From an uncultured Campylobacter sp. (GTDB lineage: Bacteria > Campylobacterota > Campylobacteria > Campylobacterales > Campylobacteraceae), in the NCBI RefSeq assembly GCF_938041645.1, contig NZ_CALIST010000059.1, positions 1 through 51,013 on the forward strand: a stretch of DNA of 51,013 bases, written 5' to 3'. Below, piece after piece: positions 24,395 through 32,552 of the stretch. How positions within the stretch are numbered: the first letter of the stretch is position 1; each line of letters opens with the position of its first letter. The translations under genes were made by a program, and so were the position numbers. Below the pieces are notes generated by a model. The model was not told the DNA's origin and searched no databases. It saw only the letters and a list, made by a program, of their open reading frames with translations.

Positions 24395-27135
24395 TAGCGT
24401 TTCTCGGAGCTTTTTGGATTCAAAATCGCTGTAAATAGCCTATCGCTTAGCATTTGCGCCGCTTCTTGCACATCCGCGCTTTTTACCGCATTTATGCTTG
24501 CCGCGTAGCTTTTTTCATCATAGAGCGGATAGCCGTAAAGCTCGTGCGCAGTGATATTAGCAAGCCAAAAATCGTTCGTCTGCGCAGCCCTTTTGGTCGA
24601 TAAAATTTGCGCTTTTTTGAAATTTGCCAGCTCGCTATCTTTCGCACCGGAGCTTTCGATCTGTTTTAAAATTTCACTCACGCTTGCTGCAACCACACGG
24701 GCATCTTTCGGCTCGGTAGAAAACGATACATTCAAGCTCGCTGCGATTTGTGGCTCACGCACATAGGCGCTATGCACCATCGCCGAGTAAATTTGTCCGC
24801 GCGCCTCGCGGATCTGCTCGACGATGCGATTGCTTAGCACGCTTTTTAAAGCTTGAAATTTATAAGCGTCTGCAAAGTCGAAATTTTGCAGCTCATAGTT
24901 TGAAAAAATCATCCGAACTTCGCTTTTATCACTATCGCCGTAGTCTTGCACAATCTCGCCGCTAGAAGTATTTAGCATCAAAGTTTTAGGCGTAGCGCTG
25001 CTTGTGCCGGGCTTTAGATTGCCGATATATTTGGCTAGAATTTGTTTCGCGCGCGCAGGCTCAAAATCGCCGCTAAGCACAAAGATAAAATCTCCAACAC
25101 CTGAAAAAATTTCATCCGCATCGCGTTGTAAATCGGCAAGATTTGCGCTCTTTACGTCATCTACGCTAAGCGGCTGCTTACGAGCCATATCTCCCGAATA
25201 TAGCGATTTTAAAATTTGCTCGCCGAATTTAAATTCCGCCGTCTCGTCTCGCAGCGCGATCGCCGAAATCGCGTCAGTTTTGTATTTTGTAAGTGAGCTT
25301 GCATGAATTAGCGGCTCGCTAAATCTTGCGTAAAGCTCGTGTGTCATCGCCTCCAGATCCGCTCCTGCGCCTCTAAAACCGCAGTCTGCGTCATCCATCC
25401 TAAATCTTAGCTTATAATCAAATTTTGAGGTCAAGCGTCCAGCTTCGTATTCGTTTAGCTCGCCTATGGTGCCCGAGTTTAGCAGCGCGGTTAGAATTTC
25501 GCCATGAGCCTTGCCGAAATGCGCGTAGCCACCTTTTTTAACGGCTGCGAGGGTGATTTTATTTTTCTCGCTTTTAAGGGGTTTTAAAATTACGCGAGCG
25601 CCGTTTTTAAACTCCAAAATTTCAGTGCCGCTAGCGCCTTTTTGTGCTTTAAATTCCGTCTCTTTTAAATCTGCTCCCGCAAGCTGCTTGGAAGCAAGCT
25701 TTGAAGCAGCGAAATTAAACGGCAGCGCTTTTTCGTAGAGCAGCTCCGCGTCTTTTTGGCTAATGCCTAAATCCTTTGCCGAGATAATCTCCGTAAATCT
25801 CGCTCCATCCGTTATCTGAGAGAAAAATTTATTAACATCCGCTAGCGTTATTTCTTCTAACGCCTTGAGGCTTAGATCGTGCTCGTCTTGCTTACTAAGC
25901 TTTACATTGCCGTTTTGTACGAAATCAAGTAGTGCCCCTATTTGCGCACTTTGTGTATCGTTCTTAAGCAGATCGGCTTGCACTTGATGTTTAAATTCCG
26001 CCTTAACGCTATCAAAATCGTCATTGTTAAATCCGTGTTCGCGTACCCCTTTGATCGCGCTAAAAAGACTACTTAGCGTGGCGTTGGCGTCGAAATTAAA
26101 AATATTCGCGCTTATGCTGTATAGTCTGCGGTTTTTAAACAGATCGTCCGAGCCGAAATAGGCTTTAAGCGGAATTTTAGCATTCACATTCATCGCGTCG
26201 TATCCAAGCTCCATCAGCCTCGATACGTAGGCTTGCAGCCACTCATTTTTAAGCGCACTGTAGCTTCTTAGTGGTTCATATTTGCCTGCGTAAAGCACGC
26301 TAGCGACATTAGCGCCGAGCTCGGGCTCTACGGTGCTTGCTAGCCCGCCTTCAAATGGGCGCAGGCTAAGATCGCGCGGGATTTTTTCGCCGTGCGCAGA
26401 AAGAGAGCTAAAATTTTGCTTGATTAGGTTTTTAATCTGCTCAATGTTTACGTCGCCTACGACTATGATGCTAATGGCGCTAGGAAGGTAGTTGCGCGCG
26501 TAGAATTTTTTCAGCTGCTCGCTAGTAGCACCCGAGATTATCTCGTTTTTGCCGATCGGAAAGCGCCTTGCGAAGATGGAGTCCGGATACAGATAAGCGG
26601 CGCGTTTTTCGTAAAAGCGCCTCTCAAAGTCTTTTTTAGCTTCTTCTAGGATGACGCCCTTTTCTTTTTGCGTTTCGTTTTCGTCAAATTTAACGCCGCC
26701 TGCGTAATCTTGCAGCACCAAAAATACGTCCTTTAGCGTCTCGTCATTAACCTGAGCTTGGATATTATAGGTGGTGTTTTCAAAGCCCGTTTGCGCGTTT
26801 AGATCGGCGCCGAATTTTACTCCCAGGCGCTGCAAGGTATGAACTAGCTCGTTTTTATCGAAGTGCTCGCTGCCGTTGAAAGCCATATGTTCGACGAAGT
26901 GCGCAAGCCCCTGCTCGTCATCATTTTCATCGACGCTACCCGCGGCTACGTTGAGGTAAAAAAGCGCGCTTTTTTTCGGTACGTCGTTTTTGAGGATATA
27001 AAATTTCACGCCGTTTGCCAGCTCGCCGCGCACGACGCTAGGATCGAGCTTAAGTGGCGCGTCCGGGTTGGTATCTGCGGAGTAAAGGCTCAAAGAGCAA
27101 AGCAGGGTGGCGATAAAAAATATAAGCTTTTTCAT
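24394..27135 (-). CDS. Periplasmic M16 zinc metallopeptidase, PqqL-like
   Basis: The product has 913 residues with a Sec signal peptide (MKKLIFFIATLLCSLSLYSA). The N-terminal M16 unit carries the inverted zinc motif HFVEH (HxxEH) within GLAHFVEHMAFNGSEHF, with the downstream glutamate in the EKGVILEEAKKDFE region. A second, catalytically silent M16 half follows, as in pitrilysin/PqqL-type full-length proteins. Such enzymes degrade peptides in the periplasm. The gene is co-translated with sbmA downstream. Its promoter is probably ATTGTA/TACAAT at 27163-27168 (minus strand). A 9-bp tandem repeat lies a further ~115 bp upstream. Confidence 0.93.
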   Translation of the reverse strand: MKKLIFFIATLLCSLSLYSADTNPDAPLKLDPSVVRGELANGVKFYILKNDVPKKSALFYLNVAAGSVDENDDEQGLAHFVEHMAFNGSEHFDKNELVHTLQRLGVKFGADLNAQTGFENTTYNIQAQVNDETLKDVFLVLQDYAGGVKFDENETQKEKGVILEEAKKDFERRFYEKRAAYLYPDSIFARRFPIGKNEIISGATSEQLKKFYARNYLPSAISIIVVGDVNIEQIKNLIKQNFSSLSAHGEKIPRDLSLRPFEGGLASTVEPELGANVASVLYAGKYEPLRSYSALKNEWLQAYVSRLMELGYDAMNVNAKIPLKAYFGSDDLFKNRRLYSISANIFNFDANATLSSLFSAIKGVREHGFNNDDFDSVKAEFKHQVQADLLKNDTQSAQIGALLDFVQNGNVKLSKQDEHDLSLKALEEITLADVNKFFSQITDGARFTEIISAKDLGISQKDAELLYEKALPFNFAASKLASKQLAGADLKETEFKAQKGASGTEILEFKNGARVILKPLKSEKNKITLAAVKKGGYAHFGKAHGEILTALLNSGTIGELNEYEAGRLTSKFDYKLRFRMDDADCGFRGAGADLEAMTHELYARFSEPLIHASSLTKYKTDAISAIALRDETAEFKFGEQILKSLYSGDMARKQPLSVDDVKSANLADLQRDADEIFSGVGDFIFVLSGDFEPARAKQILAKYIGNLKPGTSSATPKTLMLNTSSGEIVQDYGDSDKSEVRMIFSNYELQNFDFADAYKFQALKSVLSNRIVEQIREARGQIYSAMVHSAYVREPQIAASLNVSFSTEPKDARVVAASVSEILKQIESSGAKDSELANFKKAQILSTKRAAQTNDFWLANITAHELYGYPLYDEKSYAASINAVKSADVQEAAQMLSDRLFTAILNPKSSEKR

Positions 27136-27162
27136 AATTGTCCTTGGATTTAAAAACTTGCG

Positions 27163-27168
27163 ATTGTA
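27163..27168 (-). promoter_or_regulatory. -10 box for the M16 peptidase-sbmA operon
   Basis: On the minus strand the sequence reads TTTTGTTACAATCGC. TACAAT is 28 bases before the ATG, with AAGGACA as ribosome binding site between. No -35 is seen. Confidence 0.5.
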
Positions 27169-27281
27169 ACAAAAGCTAGTTTAAAGTATGATTTTGCAAG
27201 CTTTGTTATGAGTGAAATTTTGCTAAGGATTTGGGATTTTACTTGCGGTTTTAAAATTTTACTTGCAGAATTGAGAGGAAT

Positions 27282-27335
27282 GGAATTTTTGGAATTTTTG
27301 GAATTTTTGGAATTTTTGGAATTTTTGGAATTTTT
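27282..27335. repeat. Six perfect tandem copies of a 9-bp unit (GGAATTTTT)
   Basis: GGAATTTTT occurs six times without a mismatch. A partial seventh copy (GGAATT, 27336-27341) runs straight into the left arm of a hairpin. The unit length is a multiple of three, so frames stay open through it on both strands. Each unit contains AATTTTT, so the array should be a phased-like series of A/T tracts at 9-bp intervals. Confidence 0.98.
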
Positions 27336-27337
27336 GG

Positions 27338-27376
27338 AATTCCGCTGCCGAGACTTAAAATTTTGGCAGCGGAATT
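27338..27376 (-). terminator. 12-bp perfect hairpin, possible peroxiredoxin-gene terminator
   Basis: AATTCCGCTGCC (27338-27349) and its exact complement GGCAGCGGAATT (27365-27376) flank a 15-base loop. It lies about 100 bases beyond the peroxiredoxin stop in the direction of transcription. The stem is strong, but the sequence after it on the minus strand is the CCAAAAATT repeat rather than a T tract, so classic intrinsic termination is uncertain. Confidence 0.5.
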
Positions 27377-27475
27377 TAGAAAGCTTTGCTAGCTTTAACA
27401 GCCCATGCAAGGCTAAATTTAAACCTTACGCAGTTAGAATTAGAATTCGTACGCCCGCGCGAAGAATTTTACAAC

Positions 27476-28072
27476 TTATAGTTTGCTCGCATTTTTGTCT
27501 AGATACTCTGCGACGCCCTTAGGATCTGCTTTCATTCCTACGTCGCCTTTGTGCCAGCCTGCCGGGCAAACCTCGCCGTGCTCGTTTGTAAATAGCATCG
27601 TATCGACCATTCGAAGCATCTCGTCGATATTGCGACCAAGCGGTAGGTCGTTGATGACGGCGTGACGGACGGTGCCGTCTTTGTCAAGCAGGAAGCTGCC
27701 GCGAAGCGCTACGGCATTGCCGAACAGCACGTCGAAGCTGCGTGCGATATCTTTTGTGATATCCGAAACTAGCGGGAACTGCACTTTGCCGATACCGCCT
27801 GCATTTACTGGAGTATTTTTCCATGCAAGATGCGTAAATTCGCTATCGCAGCTAACGCCGATAACTTCGATACCCTTGGATTTGAAATCTTGATATCTGT
27901 GATCGAATGCAATGATCTCGCTTGGGCAGACGAAGGTAAAATCTTTTGGATAAAAGAATACGACCGCGCCTTTTTCGCCGATATTTTTATAGAGGTTGAA
28001 ATCCTCAACTATTTCGTTGTTGCCTAAAACCGCAGTTGCCGTAAAATCAACGGCTTTGTTGGTTACTATCAT
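27476..28072 (-). CDS. 2-Cys peroxiredoxin (AhpC/TSA family)
   Basis: Reduces hydrogen and organic peroxides in the cytoplasm; 198 residues. The peroxidatic Cys is in DFTFVCPSEIIAFD and the resolving Cys in GEVCPAGWHKGD, typical of the AhpC/Tsa branch. GSFLLDKDGTVRHAVINDLPLGRN is also characteristic. AAGGAG lies eight bases before the ATG. It is divergent from fdxA across 180 bases, the same arrangement as ahpC/fdxA in C. jejuni, where I recall this peroxiredoxin is called AhpC and is iron- and peroxide-regulated. A disulphide-reductase partner (AhpF) is absent here. Confidence 0.94.
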   Translation of the reverse strand: MIVTNKAVDFTATAVLGNNEIVEDFNLYKNIGEKGAVVFFYPKDFTFVCPSEIIAFDHRYQDFKSKGIEVIGVSCDSEFTHLAWKNTPVNAGGIGKVQFPLVSDITKDIARSFDVLFGNAVALRGSFLLDKDGTVRHAVINDLPLGRNIDEMLRMVDTMLFTNEHGEVCPAGWHKGDVGMKADPKGVAEYLDKNASKL

Positions 28073-28106
28073 TTGTTTCTCCTTGTTAATAAAATTTATG
28101 ATGGCG

Positions 28107-28112
28107 ATTATA
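28107..28112 (-). promoter_or_regulatory. -10 box for the peroxiredoxin gene
   Basis: The minus strand reads AATGTATAATCGCC, a perfect TATAAT about 35 bases before the ATG at 28072. The surrounding sequence is rich in A/T tracts. Confidence 0.65.
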
Positions 28113-28156
28113 CATTTTAAAACTTTAAATTTGCTGAAATTTGATGAAATTTTTTA

Positions 28157-28162
28157 TATAAT
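28157..28162 (+). promoter_or_regulatory. -10 box candidate for fdxA
   Basis: TATAAT within TTTTTATATAATAAAA on the plus strand, 90 bases before the fdxA ATG. A leader of about 80 bases would contain the Fur-like site at 28178-28196. A nearer, weaker alternative is TATGTTATCAT around 28211. Confidence 0.45.
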
Positions 28163-28177
28163 AAAATTTATTTGTTT

Positions 28178-28196
28178 GATAATATTAAATTTTATC
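28178..28196. promoter_or_regulatory. Fur/PerR-like inverted repeat between ahpC-type gene and fdxA
   Basis: GATAATATTAAATTTTATC is a 19-base imperfect inverted repeat whose outer arms (GATAA/TTATC) match the classical Fur box. By eye about 13 of 19 positions agree. It lies downstream of the putative fdxA -10 and ~70 bases upstream of the divergent peroxiredoxin -10. The assignment is inferential, but the neighbouring genes are iron/peroxide-controlled in C. jejuni. Confidence 0.4.
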
Positions 28197-28252
28197 ATTT
28201 TTTAAATTTAGTATGTTATCATCGCACTTCATTTTTTGATAAAGGAGAAAAA

Positions 28253-28537
28253 ATGGCTGTAAAAATTACCGATATTTGCATTAGCTGCGGCTCATGCATC
28301 GACGAGTGCCCGGTAAATGCGATCGTGGACGATAGCGATAATCCAAGCGGCGAGGATAGCTACTACGTATATGCCGATAAATGCGTCGAGTGTGTAGGCT
28401 ACAACGACGAGCCGGCTTGCGCTAGCGCCTGTCCGACCGACGGTTGTATCATCTGGAGCGACATCGTAGCGGGTCAACCTAGCAGGGATAGTATAGGTGC
28501 GGATCTACGCAGCGGAGATACCCCGGTATTTGCTTAG
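28253..28537 (+). CDS. fdxA: 2[4Fe-4S] ferredoxin FdxA
   Basis: An electron carrier of 94 residues. The first cluster motif is CISCGSCIDECPVNAI. The second is CVECVGYNDEPACASACP, with an eight-residue spacing between its second and third cysteines as in Allochromatium-type ferredoxins. The 24 or so residues after the last cysteine form a polar tail. The open frame reaches back to 28172, but AAAGGAG at 28243-28249 and the ATG at 28253 fix the start. In C. jejuni the orthologue, also divergent from ahpC, contributes to aerotolerance and is iron-induced. A strong terminator follows. Confidence 0.95.
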   Translation: MAVKITDICISCGSCIDECPVNAIVDDSDNPSGEDSYYVYADKCVECVGYNDEPACASACPTDGCIIWSDIVAGQPSRDSIGADLRSGDTPVFA

Positions 28538-28542
28538 CAGAT

Positions 28543-28572
28543 AAAATTCCGCGATCAAATGCGCGGAATTTT
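28543..28572 (+). terminator. Intrinsic terminator after fdxA
   Basis: Perfect 11-bp arms AAAATTCCGCG (28543-28553) and CGCGGAATTTT (28562-28572) enclose an eight-base loop, and the right arm itself ends in a T run. It is six bases after the fdxA stop and before the ndk promoter. Confidence 0.8.
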
Positions 28573-28613
28573 AATTCATTCAATCCTTAAATAAATTTTA
28601 ACCTATTTTTCGA

Positions 28614-28619
28614 TACAAT
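28614..28619 (+). promoter_or_regulatory. -10 box for ndk operon
   Basis: TACAAT in CGATACAATCCGCC, 26 bases before the ndk ATG, followed by the ribosome binding site AAGGAG. It lies directly after the fdxA terminator and so probably starts the ndk-DUF177-rpmF-plsX-fabH transcript. Confidence 0.6.
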
Positions 28620-28644
28620 CCGCCTTTCACTTTAAGGAGATTAT

Positions 28645-29058
28645 ATGCAGCAAACGCTTTCTATTATTAAGCCTGATGCCGTTAAAAAGGGCGTTATCGG
28701 CAAAATTATCGATCGCTTTGAAAACCACGGATTAAGAATCGCGGCGGCTAAAAAACTATGCCTAAGCGCCGAAGATGCGGGTAAATTTTATGAAATTCAC
28801 AAAGACCGCCCTTTTTATAAGGATCTGATTGAGTTTATGACTAGCGGCCCGGTGGTCGTAATGGTGCTAGAAGGCGATGATGCCGTAGCTAAAAATCGCG
28901 CGCTAATGGGCGCTACCGATCCGAAAAAAGCCGATAAAGGCACTATCAGAGCGGACTTTGCGGACAGCATCGACGCTAACGCCGTTCACGGCAGCGACAG
29001 CTTAGAAAACGCAAAAACCGAAATCGCGTTTTTCTTTGCAAAAAGAGAAATTTACTAA
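28645..29058 (+). CDS. ndk: Nucleoside diphosphate kinase
   Basis: Transfers gamma-phosphate between nucleotides through a phospho-histidine; 137 residues, the usual bacterial length. QTLSIIKPDAVKKGVIGKII at the N-terminus, GPVVVMVLEGDDAV in the middle and the active-site NAVHGSDSLENAKTEI (His at about 116) are diagnostic. AAGGAG precedes the ATG. It is first in a run with a DUF177 protein, rpmF, plsX and fabH. Confidence 0.97.
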   Translation: MQQTLSIIKPDAVKKGVIGKIIDRFENHGLRIAAAKKLCLSAEDAGKFYEIHKDRPFYKDLIEFMTSGPVVVMVLEGDDAVAKNRALMGATDPKKADKGTIRADFADSIDANAVHGSDSLENAKTEIAFFFAKREIY

Positions 29059-29067
29059 GAGCGCCAC

Positions 29068-29421
29068 GTGAAGATCGCTTTTGCTAAAATTTCCGCCGCG
29101 CCCGTGCCGTTTGAAATTTCGCAAGACAGGCTTAAGCTCAGCGGAAATTTAAAACGAAAAGACTCTAAGTTTATCGAGTGCAAGGGCGAAATTAAGGGTA
29201 AAATTCCATACATTTGCGACCGCTGCGGCAAAGAATTTGATCTTGACGTGAGCGAGAGCGTAAATTTGCTTTTAAGCGAGGGTGTTTTTAACGACGAAAA
29301 GCACGAGAGCTTGGATGTGATGGAGTTTTTCGGCGCCGAAGTTGATGTGGATGAAATTTTAAGAAGCGAAACGGGAGCTTTTAAAAGCGACTATTTTTAT
29401 TGCGAAGAATGCAAGAACTAA
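29068..29421 (+). CDS. DUF177 (YceD-like) protein
   Basis: The product has 117 residues with a beta-rich N-terminal half (FEISQDRLKLSGNLKRKDSKF). Two cysteine pairs could bind a metal: CDRCGKEF near the middle and YFYCEECKN at the very C-terminus. DUF177 proteins nearly always sit directly upstream of rpmF, as here, and are linked to ribosome or 23S rRNA maturation in several bacteria. The start is a GTG at 29068, nine bases after the ndk stop, with only a weak AAGAG upstream. Confidence 0.9.
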   Translation: MKIAFAKISAAPVPFEISQDRLKLSGNLKRKDSKFIECKGEIKGKIPYICDRCGKEFDLDVSESVNLLLSEGVFNDEKHESLDVMEFFGAEVDVDEILRSETGAFKSDYFYCEECKN

Positions 29422-29439
29422 ATTTATAAAGGAGAAAAA

Positions 29440-29586
29440 ATGGCAGTTCCAAAGCGAAGAGTTAGTAAAACTCGTGCGGCGAAAAGACGCACTCACTACA
29501 AAGTGACCCTTCCTATTCCCGTCAAAGATAAAGACGGAAGCTGGAAAATTCCGCATAGAATAAACAAAACTACGGGCGAATATTAA
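29440..29586 (+). CDS. rpmF: 50S ribosomal protein L32
   Basis: A 48-residue basic protein, MAVPKRRVSKTRAAKRRTHY at the start, then KVTLPIPVKDKDGSWKIPHR. This is the typical L32 beginning. The zinc-ribbon cysteines found in some L32 proteins are absent, so it is the cysteine-free type. A strong AAAGGAG lies seven bases before the ATG. It sits in the conserved order DUF177-rpmF-plsX-fabH. Confidence 0.97.
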   Translation: MAVPKRRVSKTRAAKRRTHYKVTLPIPVKDKDGSWKIPHRINKTTGEY

Positions 29587-29590
29587 TCCG

Positions 29591-30583
29591 ATGATTTGCG
29601 TTGCTGTAGACGCGATGGGCGGTGATTTCGGCTGCGAGCCGATAATAAACGGGGTCGTAGATGCGCTGCGAGAGCGTAAATTTAATGCATTTTTGGTAGG
29701 CGACGAAGCACAAATCAAGCCTTTTATTCCACAAGATCAAGGCTTTGAGAAATATATTACTTACGTAGCTGCAAGCGAAGTTTTCGAGATGAAAGAGGGC
29801 GCAACCGACGCTCTTAAACGCAAAGAGAGTAGCATCTTTAAAGCGGTCGATCTAGTAAAAGACGGCACTTGCAAAGCCGTGGTATCAGCAGGACATAGCG
29901 GCGCTACGATGAGCCTTGCTACGCTTCGCATAGGAAGGCTGAAAGGCATTTTACGCCCGGCGATTGCTACGTTGATGCCAAATTCTATAGGTGGACGCAC
30001 GCTCGTGCTGGATGTGGGCGCTTATGTGGATTGTAAGCCCGAGAATCTGTTTCAATTCGCCATCATGGGCGAAGCATACGCCAAAGAGATAATGGGATTG
30101 CGCGCGCCACGCATCGGTTTATTATCCAACGGCGAGGAGGATAGCAAAGGCAACGAGGTAACAAAAGAAACCTTTCATATGCTTAAGAAGATGCAAAATT
30201 TTATCGGTAATGTCGAAGGCAATCAAATTTTTGATGGCTCGGTAGACGTGGTCGTGTGCGACGGATTTATCGGCAACATTATGCTAAAATCCAGCGAAGG
30301 CGTCGCGAGCGCTATCGGCAAACTTATCAAAAACGAAACTAAAAAATCTCCGATCGCCATCGCTGGCTCCATCTTGATGAAGCGCGTCTTTAAAATTATC
30401 AAAAAAAGTACGGATTATGACGAATACGGCGGCGCGCCACTTTTAGGCGTCAAAGAATGCGTCATCATAAGCCACGGCAAAAGCACCCCGAAAGCCGTTA
30501 AAAACGCGATCTTTCAAGCGCTTAAATTTGCAGATTCTAAAATCAACTCCGCGATAGAAAGCGAAATTTCTTCAAACGAATAG
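29591..30583 (+). CDS. plsX: Phosphate acyltransferase PlsX
   Basis: Converts acyl-ACP to acyl-phosphate, the donor for PlsY in phosphatidic-acid synthesis; a peripheral membrane enzyme of 330 residues. ICVAVDAMGGDFGCEPIING at the N-terminus, VVSAGHSGATMSLA, and the C-terminal YDEYGGAPLLGVKECVIISHG are diagnostic. It starts four bases after rpmF. The partner PlsY is encoded at 35872-36528. Confidence 0.97.
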   Translation: MICVAVDAMGGDFGCEPIINGVVDALRERKFNAFLVGDEAQIKPFIPQDQGFEKYITYVAASEVFEMKEGATDALKRKESSIFKAVDLVKDGTCKAVVSAGHSGATMSLATLRIGRLKGILRPAIATLMPNSIGGRTLVLDVGAYVDCKPENLFQFAIMGEAYAKEIMGLRAPRIGLLSNGEEDSKGNEVTKETFHMLKKMQNFIGNVEGNQIFDGSVDVVVCDGFIGNIMLKSSEGVASAIGKLIKNETKKSPIAIAGSILMKRVFKIIKKSTDYDEYGGAPLLGVKECVIISHGKSTPKAVKNAIFQALKFADSKINSAIESEISSNE

Positions 30584-30591
30584 GAAAACGA

Positions 30592-31590
30592 ATGCAAAAA
30601 GCCTCGATGATCTCAATCGCAGCATACGCGCCGAGCGAAATTTTAACCAATTTCGATCTTGAAAAGATGGTTGAAACGAGCGATGAATGGATCGTCAAGC
30701 GAACAGGCATTCATGAGCGCCGTATCGCGAAGGGCGAGAGTACTAGTGATCTAGGCGTGAAAGCGGCGTTCAAGGCGATCGAGCGTAGCGGCTTACAAAA
30801 AAACGAGATCGATGCGATAATTTGCGCCACGATCTCGCCCGATTATTTCTGCATGCCCTCGACTGCGTGTGTCATCGCAGATAAACTGGGCTTAAATTTC
30901 GGCATCACGGCATTTGATATAAATGCCGCCTGTACGGGCTTTATTTATCTTTTGGAGCTCGCAAAATCCCTCATCGAAAGCGGTGCCAAAAAACACGTGC
31001 TGATAATCGGCACGGAAAAACTAAGCTCGATAGTCGATTGGAGCGACCGTGCTACGTGCATACTTTTCGGCGACGGCGCGGGCGCTGCAATTATCGCGGC
31101 ACGCGACGATAACGGAATCATCGACATTCATACCGCTAGCGACGGCAGCAAAGGCGATCTTCTCATTACTCCGGCTCCGGGCAGCGTCAATCCGCTTAGC
31201 AGGAAGATCATCGACGAAAAGCTAGGCTTCATGCAGATGGTCGGGCGCGAGGTCTTTAAAATCGCGGTACCGACGCTCAGTAACGACGTCGTGGAGATTT
31301 TGGAGAAAAATAAAATTTCGCCCGAGCAGGTCGATCTTTTCATCCCACATCAGGCAAATTTACGCATTATCGAGGCAGTCAAGGCTAGACTGGAATTTAG
31401 CGACGAACAATGCGTGCTTACGATCGGCAAATACGGCAACACGAGCTCGGCGTCGATCCCGATGGCGATAAATGACGCTTATGAGAGTGGCAGGCTCAAA
31501 AACGGCTCGCTTATGCTTTTAGATGCGTTCGGCGGCGGCTTTACGTGGGGCAGCGCGCTTTTGAAATTCGGTGGCAAGAGCATAAACTAG
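30592..31590 (+). CDS. fabH: Beta-ketoacyl-ACP synthase III
   Basis: Initiates fatty-acid synthesis by condensing acetyl-CoA with malonyl-ACP; 332 residues. The catalytic triad is visible: Cys in NAACTGFIYLLE (about residue 114), His in IPHQANLRI and Asn in GKYGNTSSASIP. DEWIVKRTGIHERR near the N-terminus and the GDGAGAAII loop are typical. It is the last gene of the ndk block. A region without genes follows. Confidence 0.97.
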   Translation: MQKASMISIAAYAPSEILTNFDLEKMVETSDEWIVKRTGIHERRIAKGESTSDLGVKAAFKAIERSGLQKNEIDAIICATISPDYFCMPSTACVIADKLGLNFGITAFDINAACTGFIYLLELAKSLIESGAKKHVLIIGTEKLSSIVDWSDRATCILFGDGAGAAIIAARDDNGIIDIHTASDGSKGDLLITPAPGSVNPLSRKIIDEKLGFMQMVGREVFKIAVPTLSNDVVEILEKNKISPEQVDLFIPHQANLRIIEAVKARLEFSDEQCVLTIGKYGNTSSASIPMAINDAYESGRLKNGSLMLLDAFGGGFTWGSALLKFGGKSIN

Positions 31591-32552
31591 TGCTTTTTAA
31601 ATTTCATTATCTTTGAATTTCACCATATTTAAGAGTTAAAATTCCAAGCTTATTTACAAAACTAATTTCAAATTTATATTTATTCCGAGTTAGGTTTCAA
31701 AATTTTAAAATGAAGCGTTTGCGATTGAAAGCATATTATAATCTTGCGCAGTTAACATATCGGCTTCTGCGTGAGATAGTAAAACGACGTTAGTCTTAGG
31801 TCTGCTGCTTTTTGGCGGCGGGCTTTTCAAATACAAAAGAAATCAAATATTCGATAGCTTAAATGGGCGTTAATTTCAGCCGATTCTGCATTAACGGCTT
31901 TTATAGCTGCAAAGCTCGGCAAGTATTTTTACGGCGACGTATGGTGGATCTTTTGAGCGACCTACACATAGGCTTTAGAATAAAATTTAAATACCAAAAC
32001 GCCCACAACAGCAAGTATCAAATTGCCTTAGATTTGAAATTTGGCATAAACGCCGGTAAATTTAATCAAATACCACAAACGGGGCGATAAAGGATGCCAT
32101 GCCATGAGTGCAGAGGCGTCGTATCTAATATTGGTTTCGTTTGCCCTCTACAGCTATCCCTCGTTATACAATATACTCTAAAAAAGAGATAGGAAATTAG
32201 TTATCTCTATATAGATAGCGGCAAGCCGGAAGGTGCGGTCGCGTCAGCTGCAGACTGAAGCGGTCAATGCGTTTAGTTTTAGTACGAAAGTTACAGCGGT
32301 TTATAGGTTTTGATGGTAGGTCCAGCTCAATGCCATTGCAAGCATTGAAAAATTTTAGCACGAATGTTATCTCGCAGTTATGGACGACAGGTATTAAAGC
32401 ATATTATTAAGGCGATTTTTTATAAATTTTAAGTTCAAATTCCGTTCGGATAAAATTTAGATTTATTTTTTAGAAATCGATCTGAAATTATCTAAAATTC
32501 CTCCGCTAGCTTGGACTATCTAGCGTTTTGTTCGTGTACCCGATTTAAAATT
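31591..32552. other. Gene-poor region of ~960 bp with possible decayed membrane-protein gene
   Basis: There is no intact gene. Between about 31785 and 31955 two frames give plausible membrane-protein pieces, VLGLLLFGGGLFKYKRNQIF and then ALTAFIAAKLGKYFYGDVWW in a different frame, which looks like a decayed reading frame. A 75-codon frame at 31863-32090 has no ribosome binding site and is not called. Around 32160-32220 A/T-rich TATACT/TATAGATA sequences resemble promoter elements with nothing obvious downstream. Confidence 0.4.
31780..31960 (+). pseudogene. Possible frameshifted remnant of a small membrane protein
   Basis: A hydrophobic segment followed by a basic stretch (KTTLVLGLLLFGGGLFKYKR) is open up to about 31880. 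In another frame the sequence continues as WALISADSALTAFIAAKLGK and then YFYGDVWWIF before a stop. The amino-acid composition is protein-like and unlike the surrounding spacer. The family is unknown, and the call rests on reading style only. Confidence 0.25.

Larger units (their letters stand above)
27136..27475. other. Intergenic region between peroxiredoxin and M16 peptidase genes
   Basis: The 340-base spacer holds a minus-strand -10 (TACAAT, 27163-27168) for the peptidase gene, a six-copy 9-bp tandem repeat and a long hairpin, all listed separately. Frames reading through the repeat on both strands are artefacts of its nine-base unit and are not called. Confidence 0.6.

Noticed and set aside
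27150..27522. Frames reading through the 9-bp repeat on both strands (EFL and NSK repeats)
   Set aside because: The repeat unit is three codons long, so the frame stays open automatically; no ribosome binding site or flanking domain.
28172..28252. Upstream extension of fdxA by 27 codons
   Set aside because: The ATG at 28253 follows AAAGGAG and starts exactly where ferredoxins start; the extension is promoter DNA.
31863..32090. 75-codon frame after fabH
   Set aside because: No ribosome binding site, and a different frame of the same DNA looks more protein-like; treated as possible decay.
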